This document shows positions 1 through 10,471 of a DNA stretch of 64,000 bases, one piece after another. The translations under genes were made by a program, and so were the position numbers. This DNA comes from Planctomycetia bacterium (GTDB lineage Bacteria > Planctomycetota > Phycisphaerae > UBA1845 > UTPLA1): contig CP054187.1 of NCBI GenBank assembly GCA_015200345.1, positions 1 through 64,000 of the forward strand. The letters are read 5' to 3'. The notes under the pieces are model-generated. The model was given only the letters and a program-made list of their open reading frames with translations, was not told where the DNA came from and searched no databases. The stretch's first letter is position 1. The number at the start of each line of letters is the position of its first letter.

Positions 1-1528
1 AGCATTGCAAAAACGCCTCGGGCTTCTTCGGAAAATCGAACACATCGCGGTGAAAGCGATCCAGCGCTTGTTTGACATCCGCATACATCGGCGCCGTCGG
101 CGGCTTCTCGCCGTGCTTCTCCAGCAGTTCGCTGATAAGTCGATAGGCGATGCCCGAGTATTGAAGCGCCGCCGCCTTGTGCAGCACGGAGATCGCCTCG
201 GCTTTTTCACCCTGTTCGATCAGCGCCTTGGCCAGCCCCAGCGCTGCCAACTGATCCTTCGACGCCAGCGGCTTGAGCACGTCAATCGCCTCTTTCGATT
301 GGCCGTTCAGTCGCAGTGTGTAGCCGCGCGCCAGCGCCGCCAGCGATCCACCTCCCGGTTGCTCGGCCGCGATCTTCGCCAGTTCCGCCGCGCGCTTCGC
401 ATCGGGCTGGTGGTAGCTGTAATACCATGCCGCCTCGGCCGCCTTGTCGGGCAGCTTCCCATCCAGAATCGCCGGGATCAGTTCGTCGTAGTACTTCCGC
501 ACCGCGTCGCGGTCAGCCTGTGCCCCTTTGGCGTCACCCATTTTCTCCAGCGCCGTCGCCCGCAGCAGACGCACCTGCGCATGGTTCGGCTCGGCCGTCA
601 GCGCCGCATCGGCCGAGTCCTTCGCCCGCTGGTAGTCGCCGCTGGCGAGGTACGACATCGCGAGCTTTTGCCAGTAGTCGGCCGGAATCGCTCGCGCGTC
701 CGACCGGCGGTGCATCTCCATCGCCCGGTTGAACCATTCCTGCGCCTCCTTGTGCAGGCTCAATCGGTCGAGAAACTCTCCCAACTCCCAGACCAGATTC
801 GCCTGCGTCGGGTTGATGGAGATCATCTGCAGCGCCAGCTCCACGCGTTGAAGCGCCGCCTCCGTCTCCCCGAACATCTCATACGCCAGCTCGCGCGCCG
901 CCACGTTCGCGGGGTTCAGACGCAATGCCCGCTCGATCTGCCTGCCGGCTGCGTCCATCTCGCGCTGCTCGTACAGCAGTCGAGCGAGTCGCCGCCGCAG
1001 CTCGCTCTCGCACGTCGGGCTGATCTTCGGGCGATCCAGCTCGGCCTTCACAAACTCCAGACGCGCTTCGGCGGATTGACGCGCATCAAGTTGAAGATCC
1101 AGAACGCGCAGCCACGCCGCCTCGTCCGTCGGCGACAGGTCAACGTAGCGCATCAGCGCTTCCCGCGCCGGATCAATCCGTCCCATACGCTGATACAAAT
1201 CAAACAGCCAGTAGTACGCTTCGGCGCAGCGCGCATCCGTCGCGCGCGCTGCCTCCAACAGCGCGATGACCTGCAACGACGCACTTCGAGGGCTGGCTCG
1301 GCCTACCAGGTGCCCCTGATGCTGCGCCAGTTCCACCAGCCATTGAGCGGTGTGCGCGTCCAGATCGGTCGGTTGCCCCGGCTGGGCCGTCCCACGCTTC
1401 GCCGGCGGCGGCGTCTGATACTTGTTGCCGACGACCGGCGCGTCGCGCCGCACCGCTGAACCAGCCGGGCGCGCGTCAGATTGCCCCAAACTGACAAGAA
1501 AGCAGATGGAGAGATGTAGCAGGCTCAT
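1..1528 (-). CDS. TPR-repeat secreted protein, 3' end beyond window
   Basis: An open frame of about 509 codons runs from ATG at 1528 off the left edge with no stop. The start is preceded by AAGGAG at 8-base spacing. The N-terminus (MSLLHLSICFLVSLG) looks like a short signal peptide, then a low-complexity linker. The rest is alpha-helical with tetratricopeptide character: paired helices with an A...A.L..P pattern, for example IERALRLNPANVAARE and AALTAEPNHAQVRLL. TPR proteins are protein-interaction scaffolds; no enzymatic domain is visible in the part present. The opposite strand also carries a long Arg-rich frame (5-1459), which I treat as an antisense shadow because the minus frame has the signal peptide, RBS and repeat pattern. 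Specific function unknown. Confidence 0.85.
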   Translation of the reverse strand, partial: MSLLHLSICFLVSLGQSDARPAGSAVRRDAPVVGNKYQTPPPAKRGTAQPGQPTDLDAHTAQWLVELAQHQGHLVGRASPRSASLQVIALLEAARATDARCAEAYYWLFDLYQRMGRIDPAREALMRYVDLSPTDEAAWLRVLDLQLDARQSAEARLEFVKAELDRPKISPTCESELRRRLARLLYEQREMDAAGRQIERALRLNPANVAARELAYEMFGETEAALQRVELALQMISINPTQANLVWELGEFLDRLSLHKEAQEWFNRAMEMHRRSDARAIPADYWQKLAMSYLASGDYQRAKDSADAALTAEPNHAQVRLLRATALEKMGDAKGAQADRDAVRKYYDELIPAILDGKLPDKAAEAAWYYSYHQPDAKRAAELAKIAAEQPGGGSLAALARGYTLRLNGQSKEAIDVLKPLASKDQLAALGLAKALIEQGEKAEAISVLHKAAALQYSGIAYRLISELLEKHGEKPPTAPMYADVKQALDRFHRDVFDFPKKPEAFLQC

Positions 1529-1957
1529 TCGGCCAACTCCTTTTGCGCCGCGATCGTTCCAGCTATAACCTAACACCGCCAAGACGACTTGGCACGACGC
1601 AGAGGTCGGCAAGGCGGCAGGGGCATTATTATCGGTAGCTCCAGCGCCGCCAAGCCCCTTGTTTACATGGGATTGAATGCGATTTCACAGGCTGGCGCAG
1701 TCGCTTTGTTCTCCCGGTTGGCGTGGAGGCCGGGCCGCTCTATGGCGACGCACTGTTCCGACGGGCCGTGGCGAAAAGGGAAGGCGTCGCCGCGGCTTCT
1801 GGCGGCCATGGCCCATTGCCCGGACGATGTTCGCAAGGAGCCGATTGCGCAAGTCGCAGGTCCGCCACGGCGGGCAAACGAACGCCCTCGCAACAATACA
1901 GGAGCCGATCGCACACGTCACGGATTCGCCGTGACGAACGATCGAACGAACGAGAGT
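1529..1957. other. Divergent intergenic region with hairpins
   Basis: This 429-base gap separates the leftward TPR gene from the rightward reductoisomerase-like gene, so it should hold both promoters. No convincing gene was seen. The right half has two loosely similar segments, each beginning GGAGCCGAT (near 1839 and 1901) and each running into an inverted repeat. The second inverted repeat is perfect (see 1917-1935). An in-frame GTG at 1931 inside that hairpin is an alternative but less likely start for the downstream gene. Confidence 0.5.
1917..1935. repeat. Perfect 7-bp inverted repeat upstream of ilvC-like gene
   Basis: GTCACGG and CCGTGAC are separated by ATTCG, 22 bases before the proposed ATG of the ketol-acid reductoisomerase-like gene. 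It has no T-run, so it is not a typical terminator. It could be an operator or a leader hairpin; this is inference only. Confidence 0.4.
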
Positions 1958-3025
1958 ATGCAATCCCGAATCCTCTACGATCAGGACATCGACCCGGCGG
2001 CGCTGGCCGGCCGGCGAATCGCCGTGCTGGGCTACGGTTCGCAGGGCGAGGCCCACGCTCGCAATCTGCGCGACCGCGGTTATGCCGTAATTGTGGCACA
2101 GCGCCCCGGCGGTCTGCGACACGCCATGGCCGTCGAGCACGGCTTCACGCCGGTCAGCATTCCCGAAGCGACGCGCGCGGCCGATCTGCTCATTCTCGCC
2201 CTGCCCGACGACACGATGGGCGAGGTGTACGCCGCCGAGATCGCGCCGCACCTGCGGCCGGGGCAGGCGCTGGGGTTCATTCACGGTTTCGCCATTCGTT
2301 TCGGGACGATCGCGCCGCCGGCGGATGTCGATGTCATCATGGTCGCGCCGAAGGGGCCGGGGCCGCTCGTGCGGGAGGTCTTTACGCGCGGCGGGGGGCT
2401 GGCGGCCATCGTCGCGGTGCATCAGGATGCGACCGGCAGCGCACGGCGGATCGCCCTCGCCTGGGCCGGCGGCATCGGCAGCGGCCGGGCCGGGCTGATC
2501 GAGGCGACGTTTGCGCAGGAGTGTGAGGCCGACTTGTTCGGGGAGCAGGCGGTGCTGTGTGGTGGGGCGATCGAGCTGATGAAGGCGGCGTTTGAGGTGC
2601 TGGTGGAGCGGGGCTTTCCGCCGGAGCTGGCGTATTTCGAGTGCATCCACGAGTTAAAGCAAATTGTCGATATGCAGTACGCTGGCGGGCTGGCGCGCGT
2701 TCGGGCGAAGATCTCGCGCACCGCGGCCTACGGCGGCCTGGTGAACGGCCCGCGGCTGGTGTCGGATGAGGTGCGTGCGGCCATGCGGACGATCCTTGAT
2801 GAGATCCAAAGCGGCGAATTTGCCCGGCAGTGGCTGGCCGCGAGCCGCGCCGAGCGGACGGGAAAACCCGATGCGCCCGGGACGCACCCAACGGATGCCG
2901 GCTATCCATCGAGCGTCTCGCGCAAAGCGGGCACGATGCTGGCGGAATTGATTGCCGCGGAATCGCAGCATGCGTCCGAGGAAGCCGGACGCAAAGTGCG
3001 GGGAATGATCCGTGGTGAGGCATGA
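1958..3025 (+). CDS. ilvC: Ketol-acid reductoisomerase-like protein (class I type)
   Basis: The 355-residue product matches short-form (class I) acetohydroxyacid isomeroreductase, the NADPH- and Mg-dependent second step of branched-chain amino acid synthesis. Visible landmarks are the nucleotide-binding loop GYGSQGEAHA (residues 25-34), H109 in IHGFAIRF, K132 in APKGPG, metal ligands D192 and E196 in EADLFGEQ, E228 and E232 in FECIHE, and S253 in the C-terminal knotted domain. The active-site set is therefore complete. Departures from the usual short form are GEAHA in place of GHAHA and KGPGP in place of KGPGH. No ilvB, ilvN or leuA is adjacent, but a class IV aminotransferase lies 4 kb downstream. 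The start at 1958 was chosen because family homology begins there; the open frame extends upstream without homology and only a weak GAGAG precedes it. Acetohydroxyacid as substrate is likely but not certain for such a divergent, isolated copy. Confidence 0.85.
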   Translation: MQSRILYDQDIDPAALAGRRIAVLGYGSQGEAHARNLRDRGYAVIVAQRPGGLRHAMAVEHGFTPVSIPEATRAADLLILALPDDTMGEVYAAEIAPHLRPGQALGFIHGFAIRFGTIAPPADVDVIMVAPKGPGPLVREVFTRGGGLAAIVAVHQDATGSARRIALAWAGGIGSGRAGLIEATFAQECEADLFGEQAVLCGGAIELMKAAFEVLVERGFPPELAYFECIHELKQIVDMQYAGGLARVRAKISRTAAYGGLVNGPRLVSDEVRAAMRTILDEIQSGEFARQWLAASRAERTGKPDAPGTHPTDAGYPSSVSRKAGTMLAELIAAESQHASEEAGRKVRGMIRGEA

Positions 3026-3134
3026 GGCTTGTGGCTTGAGTGGGTTTGAATCACGGCGAATCGCTCTTGACTCATGACTCCTGATCTTCCCCCTTGCCGC
3101 CGTTCGGCGACGCCATTAGAGTTTAAGGATGTAC

Positions 3135-3207
3135 GGGGACGTAGCTCAGTTGGGAGAGCGGCTCGTTCGCAATGAGCAGGTCGAGGGTTCGAATCCCTTC
3201 GTCTCCA
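3135..3207 (+). tRNA. tRNA-Ala(CGC)
   Basis: A 73-base cloverleaf. The 7-bp acceptor stem GGGGACG/CGTCTCC contains the G3-U70 wobble that identifies alanine tRNA. The D-arm is GCTC/GAGC, the anticodon loop TTCGCAA gives anticodon CGC (3168-3170), and the T-arm carries GGTTCGAATCC. The discriminator is A and CCA is not encoded. Confidence 0.95.
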
Positions 3208-5706
<2,499 letters not shown>

Positions 5707-5733
5707 CCGCCGGGGGGAGGGAGGGCGCGACGC

Positions 5734-6090
5734 ATGGCTGGACTCTTCGACGGCACGCCGCTGGAGCGCCCGGTCACGTGTGAGCATTGCGGGCTGGATC
5801 GGCACGGGTGCAGTTGCCCGCGCGCAACGGATGGCCGAATCGTGCTACCAGCGGACCAGCCGGCGCGCGTGAGCCGGAAGCGTCTGGGTGGCAATCGATG
5901 GGTCACCGTGATCAGCGGTCTCGATGCGCAGGCGACGGATTTGTCCGCAATGCTTCGTCGGTTGAAAACAAGCCTCGGCGCGGGCGGGACAATCTGCGAC
6001 GGATGCATCGAGCTACAAGGCGATCATCGCGATGCGCTGGTCGCCCTGCTCCGGCGAGAGGGGTATCCCGCCAAGCCATCCGGCGGATGA
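5734..6090 (+). CDS. SUI1/eIF1-like translation factor (YciH type)
   Basis: A 118-residue protein. The N-terminus carries a small Cys cluster (CEHC and CSC). The rest is the SUI1 fold with its conserved core: RWVTVISGLD, LKTSLGAGGT and the C-terminal IELQGDHRDALVALL. Eukaryotic eIF1 governs start-codon fidelity; the bacterial YciH homologue binds the 30S subunit and affects initiation on non-canonical signals, with a suggested stress role. The gene begins 27 bases after katG stops, so co-transcription with the peroxidase is likely. Family assignment is strong; the physiological role here is unknown. Confidence 0.9.
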   Translation: MAGLFDGTPLERPVTCEHCGLDRHGCSCPRATDGRIVLPADQPARVSRKRLGGNRWVTVISGLDAQATDLSAMLRRLKTSLGAGGTICDGCIELQGDHRDALVALLRREGYPAKPSGG

Positions 6091-6126
6091 ACCGAGTGGC
6101 TGTGCTCGCGCGGGTTGCTGTTCGGA

Positions 6127-6876
6127 ATGGGATCGGCGCGCATGCAAACCGTCCTTCGCATTGCCATGTGGTCCGGGCCGCGAAATATCTCCACGGCGAT
6201 GATGCGCGCCTGGGAGAATCGACCGGATACAATCGTCTGCGATGAGCCGCTGTACGCATACTATCTCCGGGTGACGGGCGTCGATCACCCCGGTCGCGAC
6301 GAAGTCATCGCACACCATGAGTCCGACTGGCGAACGGTCGTCGGCCGGCTGCTTGGCCCGCTTCCGGAGGGCAAGTCCGTCTTTTACCAGAAGCACATGG
6401 CGCACCATCTGTTGCCGGAGATCGACCGCGATTGGTTGCGGCAGTTGACGCATGCCTTGTTGATCCGTCATCCCGCGGAGATGCTGACGTCGCTGATCCG
6501 GGTATTCCCCGAGCCGACGCTGGCCGATACGGGTCTGCCGCAGCAATTGGAGATCGTGCGGCTCGTCGAAAACCTGACCGGGCACGCGCCGCCCATCGTG
6601 GAGGCGCGCGATGTGCTTGAAAACCCGCCCCGGATGCTTGGGCTGTTGTGCGAGGCGCTGGGCGTACCGTTTGACGTAGCGATGTTGAAATGGCCTCCCG
6701 GCCGCCGCGACACCGATGGCATCTGGGCGAAGCACTGGTATGCGGCGGTCGAGCAGTCAACCGGGTTTGAGCCGTACAAGCCAAAAAGCGAATCGGTGCC
6801 GGATCGGCTGAAGCCGTTGCTAAAGGACTGCCTGGAGTTGTATGAGGCATTGCGTAAGCGCCGACTGATAGCGTGA
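6127..6876 (+). CDS. Sulfotransferase-family protein
   Basis: About 249 residues. The N-terminus IAMWSGPRNISTAMM resembles the 5'-phosphosulfate-binding loop of PAPS-dependent sulfotransferases. Further matches are DEPLYAYYL, KHMAHHLLPE and LIRHPAEMLTSLI, the last corresponding to the RxP 3'-phosphate-binding region. Sulfotransferases of this subfamily are often encoded next to class IV aminotransferases, as here (28-base gap), but the acceptor substrate is not known to me. The start is uncertain: ATG 6127 and ATG 6142 are in frame and neither has a strong RBS. The gene lies 36 bases after the SUI1 gene. Confidence 0.8.
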   Translation: MGSARMQTVLRIAMWSGPRNISTAMMRAWENRPDTIVCDEPLYAYYLRVTGVDHPGRDEVIAHHESDWRTVVGRLLGPLPEGKSVFYQKHMAHHLLPEIDRDWLRQLTHALLIRHPAEMLTSLIRVFPEPTLADTGLPQQLEIVRLVENLTGHAPPIVEARDVLENPPRMLGLLCEALGVPFDVAMLKWPPGRRDTDGIWAKHWYAAVEQSTGFEPYKPKSESVPDRLKPLLKDCLELYEALRKRRLIA

Positions 6877-6904
6877 GTGATCCACCGAGAGATAAAGGCG
6901 ATCC

Positions 6905-7804
6905 ATGCTTCAACCGCGTGATCCTCGCAATGATAACCTTGTCGTCAACATCAATGGCCGGCTTGTCCACCGCGACGAGGCAGGCGTCAGCCCGTTCGAT
7001 TCGGCCGTGCAGGGGGGCGATGCGGTGTGGGAGGGTTTGCGGCTTTATCGCGGTCGCATTTTCAAACTCGCCGAGCATCTGGACCGACTCGTCAGTTCGG
7101 CCAAGGCGCTGGCATTTTCCGCGATTCCGCCGATCGAGCAGATCATCCGGGAGATTCGCCGCACCCTCGCGGCCAACAACATGTCTGACAGTGTCCATAT
7201 CCGGCTTACGTTGACGCGCGGGGTGAAGTATACGAGCGGCATGGATCCGCGGCTGAATACGGCGGGGCCGACGTTGATCGTTCTCGCCGAGCACAAGCCG
7301 CCCGTGTACGACAAGAGCGGAATCACCCTGATCACCAGCAGCGTGCGCCGTTTTCCGCCAGATTGTCTTGATCCGAAGATTCACCACTGCAACCTGATTC
7401 AGTCGATCCTGGCGAAGATTGAGGCCAACGCCGCCGGTGCGGACGACGCGCTGATGCTCGACACGCGGGGGTTCATCGCCGAAACCAATGCGACGCATGT
7501 ATTTATCGTGGAGCGCGGCGTTGTTCGCACCAGCCGGCTCGTGGCGTGTCCGGAAGGCATTACTCGCGGCGTGGTCCTGGATCTGTGCCGGGTCCATCGG
7601 ATCCCGCACGCCGAGGCCGATTTGTCCCTGACGGAGCTTTACCGCGCCGATGAATGCTTTTGTACCGGGACCATGGGCGAATTGGCGCCGGTCATCAAGG
7701 TCGATGGGCGGATGATCGGCGAAGCCCGACCCGGTGAGCTGACCAGGCGGCTAAGCGAATATTTCAAGGTGCTGACAGAGTCGGAGGGCCAGCTTGTGGT
7801 TTGA
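6905..7804 (+). CDS. Class IV aminotransferase (branched-chain type)
   Basis: PLP-dependent fold-type IV transaminase of 299 residues. The N-terminal domain shows the typical DAVWEGLRLYRGRIF and the arginine-bearing VHIRLTLTRG. The PLP-binding lysine is K158 in DPKIHHCN. Downstream are the conserved ETNATHVF and the PLP-phosphate-binding segment GITRGVVL and TGTMGEL. Members transaminate branched-chain 2-oxo acids (IlvE), D-amino acids or aminodeoxychorismate. The overall pattern is closest to IlvE, and the reductoisomerase-like gene upstream fits that, but D-amino-acid transaminase cannot be excluded. AAAGG precedes the ATG. Last gene of the katG run. Confidence 0.88.
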   Translation: MLQPRDPRNDNLVVNINGRLVHRDEAGVSPFDSAVQGGDAVWEGLRLYRGRIFKLAEHLDRLVSSAKALAFSAIPPIEQIIREIRRTLAANNMSDSVHIRLTLTRGVKYTSGMDPRLNTAGPTLIVLAEHKPPVYDKSGITLITSSVRRFPPDCLDPKIHHCNLIQSILAKIEANAAGADDALMLDTRGFIAETNATHVFIVERGVVRTSRLVACPEGITRGVVLDLCRVHRIPHAEADLSLTELYRADECFCTGTMGELAPVIKVDGRMIGEARPGELTRRLSEYFKVLTESEGQLVV

Positions 7805-8060
7805 AGCGTCAGGTCGCCACGCGGCGCCGGCCATGGCGCGGGAAGCTTTCCGCACGCGGCATGCCGTCGCACGGTACCTTCGCCGGCCGACGTCCTTTGC
7901 ATTTCACAGGCCCGCGCGTTACACCGAGGTGCCGTACACGACGGTGTAGATCGATTGGTGCCGAGATTCTGGAGCTTTACCGGTCGAACGAGTATCATCG
8001 GGGCATCGGATGGACCCACCCCGGTCGAACGCGGAGCGCGTCAGCGCCGCATCACAGGGC

Positions 8061-9053
8061 ATGGCAATGGAATGCATCGCAGTCATTAACCAAAAGGGAG
8101 GCGTCGGCAAGACCACGACCGCCGTGAATCTCGGTGCGGCGCTGGGTCAACGCGGCAAGCGCGTCCTGATGCTCGATCTCGATCCGCAGGGCCATCTGAC
8201 AACCCATCTCGGACTGGACGAAGTCGCCCCCGGCCGCGGCATCTACGAAGTCCTGACGCGCGATCTTCCGCTGGAGAAGGCGTTTCATCCCTACGGCGAT
8301 CACCTCACGGTCGTACCCGCGCAGATCGACTTGGCGGCGGCCGAGGTTGAATTGGTCAGCGTCGTCGGCCGCGAGGTGATCCTGCGGGACATCCTGGCGG
8401 CACAGGAGCGACCCTTCGATCTGGCGATCATCGACTGCCCGCCGTCGCTGGGGATCCTGACGTTGAACGCGCTTAGCGCTTCGACGCGCGTATTGATTCC
8501 ATTGCAGGCGCATTTCCTGGCGTTGCAGGGCGCGGGCAAGTTGTTTGAAACCATCTCGCTGGTCTCGCAGCGCATCAACCCGATCCTGCGGGTCATGGGC
8601 ATTGTCCTGTGCATGTACGAAGCCGGTACCAAGCTATCGGCCGAGGTCGTCGCGGATTTGCAGGGCTTCCTCGATTCGTCGCGAGCGAGTCATACCCCAT
8701 GGCGCGACGCGCGGATTTTCGAATCGCGCATCCGCCGTAACGTGAAGCTGGCCGAATGTCCCAGTCACGGGCAATCCATCTTTGAATACGCCGAGAAAAG
8801 CAATGGCGCGATCGATTATCTCGCGCTGGCCGATGAGTTTCTTGCGACGCTGGTGCCCGTTGCGCCGGCCGCACCGACGTCGCCGGTGGAGGCCTCCGCG
8901 CCGACAATTCCGGTTTCGGCGGGAATCCCCGAGCCTCCATCCACGCGGTCGCGTGCAACCAAGGCGACGGCGCCCAGCGACGCCCAACCGACCGAACCGG
9001 CCGCCGAGGCCGGAAATGAATCGCCCGCGGAAGCGGTGGCTCGAGTGAGCTAG
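8061..9053 (+). CDS. ParA/Soj-family chromosome partitioning ATPase
   Basis: A 330-residue P-loop ATPase of the MinD/ParA class. The deviant Walker A KGGVGKTTT is at residues 12-20, DLDPQGHLTTHLG forms the A' motif, and Walker B is LAIIDCPPS. ParA proteins move DNA or large cargo using nucleoid-bound ATP dimers. The last ~60 residues are a Pro/Ala/Ser-rich tail without homology. The start at ATG 8061 (or 8067) is set by the beginning of homology; earlier in-frame codons are unconserved. No parB or parS-like site is visible nearby, so this may be an orphan ParA with a cargo other than the chromosome. The following VanZ and lipoprotein genes are close enough to be co-transcribed. Confidence 0.92.
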   Translation: MAMECIAVINQKGGVGKTTTAVNLGAALGQRGKRVLMLDLDPQGHLTTHLGLDEVAPGRGIYEVLTRDLPLEKAFHPYGDHLTVVPAQIDLAAAEVELVSVVGREVILRDILAAQERPFDLAIIDCPPSLGILTLNALSASTRVLIPLQAHFLALQGAGKLFETISLVSQRINPILRVMGIVLCMYEAGTKLSAEVVADLQGFLDSSRASHTPWRDARIFESRIRRNVKLAECPSHGQSIFEYAEKSNGAIDYLALADEFLATLVPVAPAAPTSPVEASAPTIPVSAGIPEPPSTRSRATKATAPSDAQPTEPAAEAGNESPAEAVARVS

Positions 9054-9086
9054 TGGTTCGTGAGGCGTGTTGACGGAAGTGAACGG

Positions 9087-9467
9087 ATGAATCTTCAATC
9101 GCGTCGTATGCGCACCGCGCTGTGTGTGTGCCTGTTTGTCGGCGCGTTTGTCATGTCGCACACGCCGCCGCCGCCTCCCCCCAGTCGCCCACCGATCAAT
9201 GACAAGGTCATGCACTTCACCGGGTTCGTGCTGCTGGGCATGGTGACGATTTGGCGCGGGTTGGATGCGGGTCGCCGCTATCCGCTGCGGGGGGCGCTGG
9301 GTTGGCTGCTCTTGTTGGCGTTGTATGCGGCCTTCGACGAACTGACGCAGCCGATCATGGGGCGGAGCTGTGAATTGTTTGATTGGGTGGCCGACGTCGG
9401 GGGCGCGATCGCCGGCATCACGATCATTCTTGTCCTACACCAGCGCAGCGTGGCGAGGCCGACGTGA
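9087..9467 (+). CDS. VanZ-like membrane protein
   Basis: A 126-residue integral membrane protein with about four hydrophobic helices. It has the VanZ-family signature in the first loop (INDKVMHFTGFVLLG, where DK..H is conserved) and ELTQPIMGRSCELFDWVADVGG before the last helix, matching the family E..Q...R..E..D...N..G pattern. VanZ-like proteins are widespread; the founding member gives low-level teicoplanin resistance but the general function is unknown. ATG 9087 follows GGAAG. Its stop overlaps the next gene's GTG start by four bases (GTGA), so the two are translationally coupled. Confidence 0.8.
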   Translation: MNLQSRRMRTALCVCLFVGAFVMSHTPPPPPPSRPPINDKVMHFTGFVLLGMVTIWRGLDAGRRYPLRGALGWLLLLALYAAFDELTQPIMGRSCELFDWVADVGGAIAGITIILVLHQRSVARPT

Positions 9468-10453
9468 AACAAAAATGCGCGGCCATCGCCATGCTGCTGC
9501 TGTTAAACGCGGGCTGCCGTGAATCGGTGGAATTGCCCAGGAAACGTGAGCCGCGCGGGGCGGCCCATCACGTTGTTCTCATCAGCCCGGAATCGGCTGG
9601 CCAGCCGGAGCACGTGATCCTGGAGCGCGCCGGGGAGTGGTTGGCCCGCCGCATCGTCGGAGCGCAGATCGAAATCCGGCCGGTCGGCTCGCGCTCGCCG
9701 GCGCAGCAGCAACGCCTGATCGAGGAATCACGGCACCGCGCGGACATTCTCATCGTCTGGCCGATCGAACCGGAGCCGCTGGCGCCGTTACTGACCGACG
9801 CCGTTCAAAGAGGCGTCGGTGTATTTCTGATCGGCAGCGATTGCGGGTCGGGTTCGCGCACGGCATACAGCGGCCCTTCGGAGATCGATCTGGGTCGCGA
9901 GGCGGCACGAGCCTGCGCGACCGCCCTGACGGGTCGCGCGCAGTCAGTCCTGCTGCTTCATGCCGGGGACAAGGCGGAGCGCGATCGCAGCCGCTACCTC
10001 GGGTTTACACAGGAATTGGGCCAACACGGCTCGATCCACCTGATGCACGAGGAAAACTGCGGCGGAGACGCCATCGCGGCCGTGCGAGAAATGCGACGTG
10101 TGTCGCGATTGTATCCCCGCAGCGGCGGCTGGGCGCTGCTGAACGACTGGCCGATGGCCGCGCTGGGTGCGAAGGAGCCGCTGGCACCGGTCGGTATGTC
10201 GGTTGTGCTGGTTGCGACATCGCATCGCTACTTGGCGGATCTGAAAGCAGGCCGCATCCACGCACTCGTGACCTATGACGTTCAGGAAGCCGTTCGTGGT
10301 GCGCTGCTTTCCGCCGTGCAATGGTTGAATCAGAAAGAAGACGTTCGGCAGGTGGATCGCTACGCGCCCGTCGAGACCGTCACCGGGCTGACGCTCGATC
10401 AACACGATTCGCGCTGGCAAAGCTGGATGAAAGGCGATTCGACGAGTGAGTAA
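9464..10453 (+). CDS. Periplasmic sugar-binding-type lipoprotein
   Basis: A 329-residue protein starting at GTG 9464 with a lipoprotein signal (AIAMLLLLNAGC, lipid-anchored Cys at 18). The mature part has the two-lobed type 1 periplasmic-binding / LacI fold: HVVLISPES, DILIVWPIEP, GVGVFLIGSD, then SVLLLHAGDKAERDRSRYLGF and ALLNDWPMAALG. These proteins usually capture sugars for ABC import or act as ligand sensors. No ABC permease or ATPase gene is nearby, so a sensory role or a distant transporter partner is possible. It overlaps the VanZ-like gene by 4 bases. Confidence 0.75.
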   Translation: MKQKCAAIAMLLLLNAGCRESVELPRKREPRGAAHHVVLISPESAGQPEHVILERAGEWLARRIVGAQIEIRPVGSRSPAQQQRLIEESRHRADILIVWPIEPEPLAPLLTDAVQRGVGVFLIGSDCGSGSRTAYSGPSEIDLGREAARACATALTGRAQSVLLLHAGDKAERDRSRYLGFTQELGQHGSIHLMHEENCGGDAIAAVREMRRVSRLYPRSGGWALLNDWPMAALGAKEPLAPVGMSVVLVATSHRYLADLKAGRIHALVTYDVQEAVRGALLSAVQWLNQKEDVRQVDRYAPVETVTGLTLDQHDSRWQSWMKGDSTSE

Positions 10454-10471
10454 CCGGCAGGGCGATCACGC

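Noticed and set aside
5-1459. Long plus-strand frame of 484 codons
   Set aside because: Arg/Gln/Leu-rich antisense shadow; the minus strand has signal peptide, RBS and TPR repeats.
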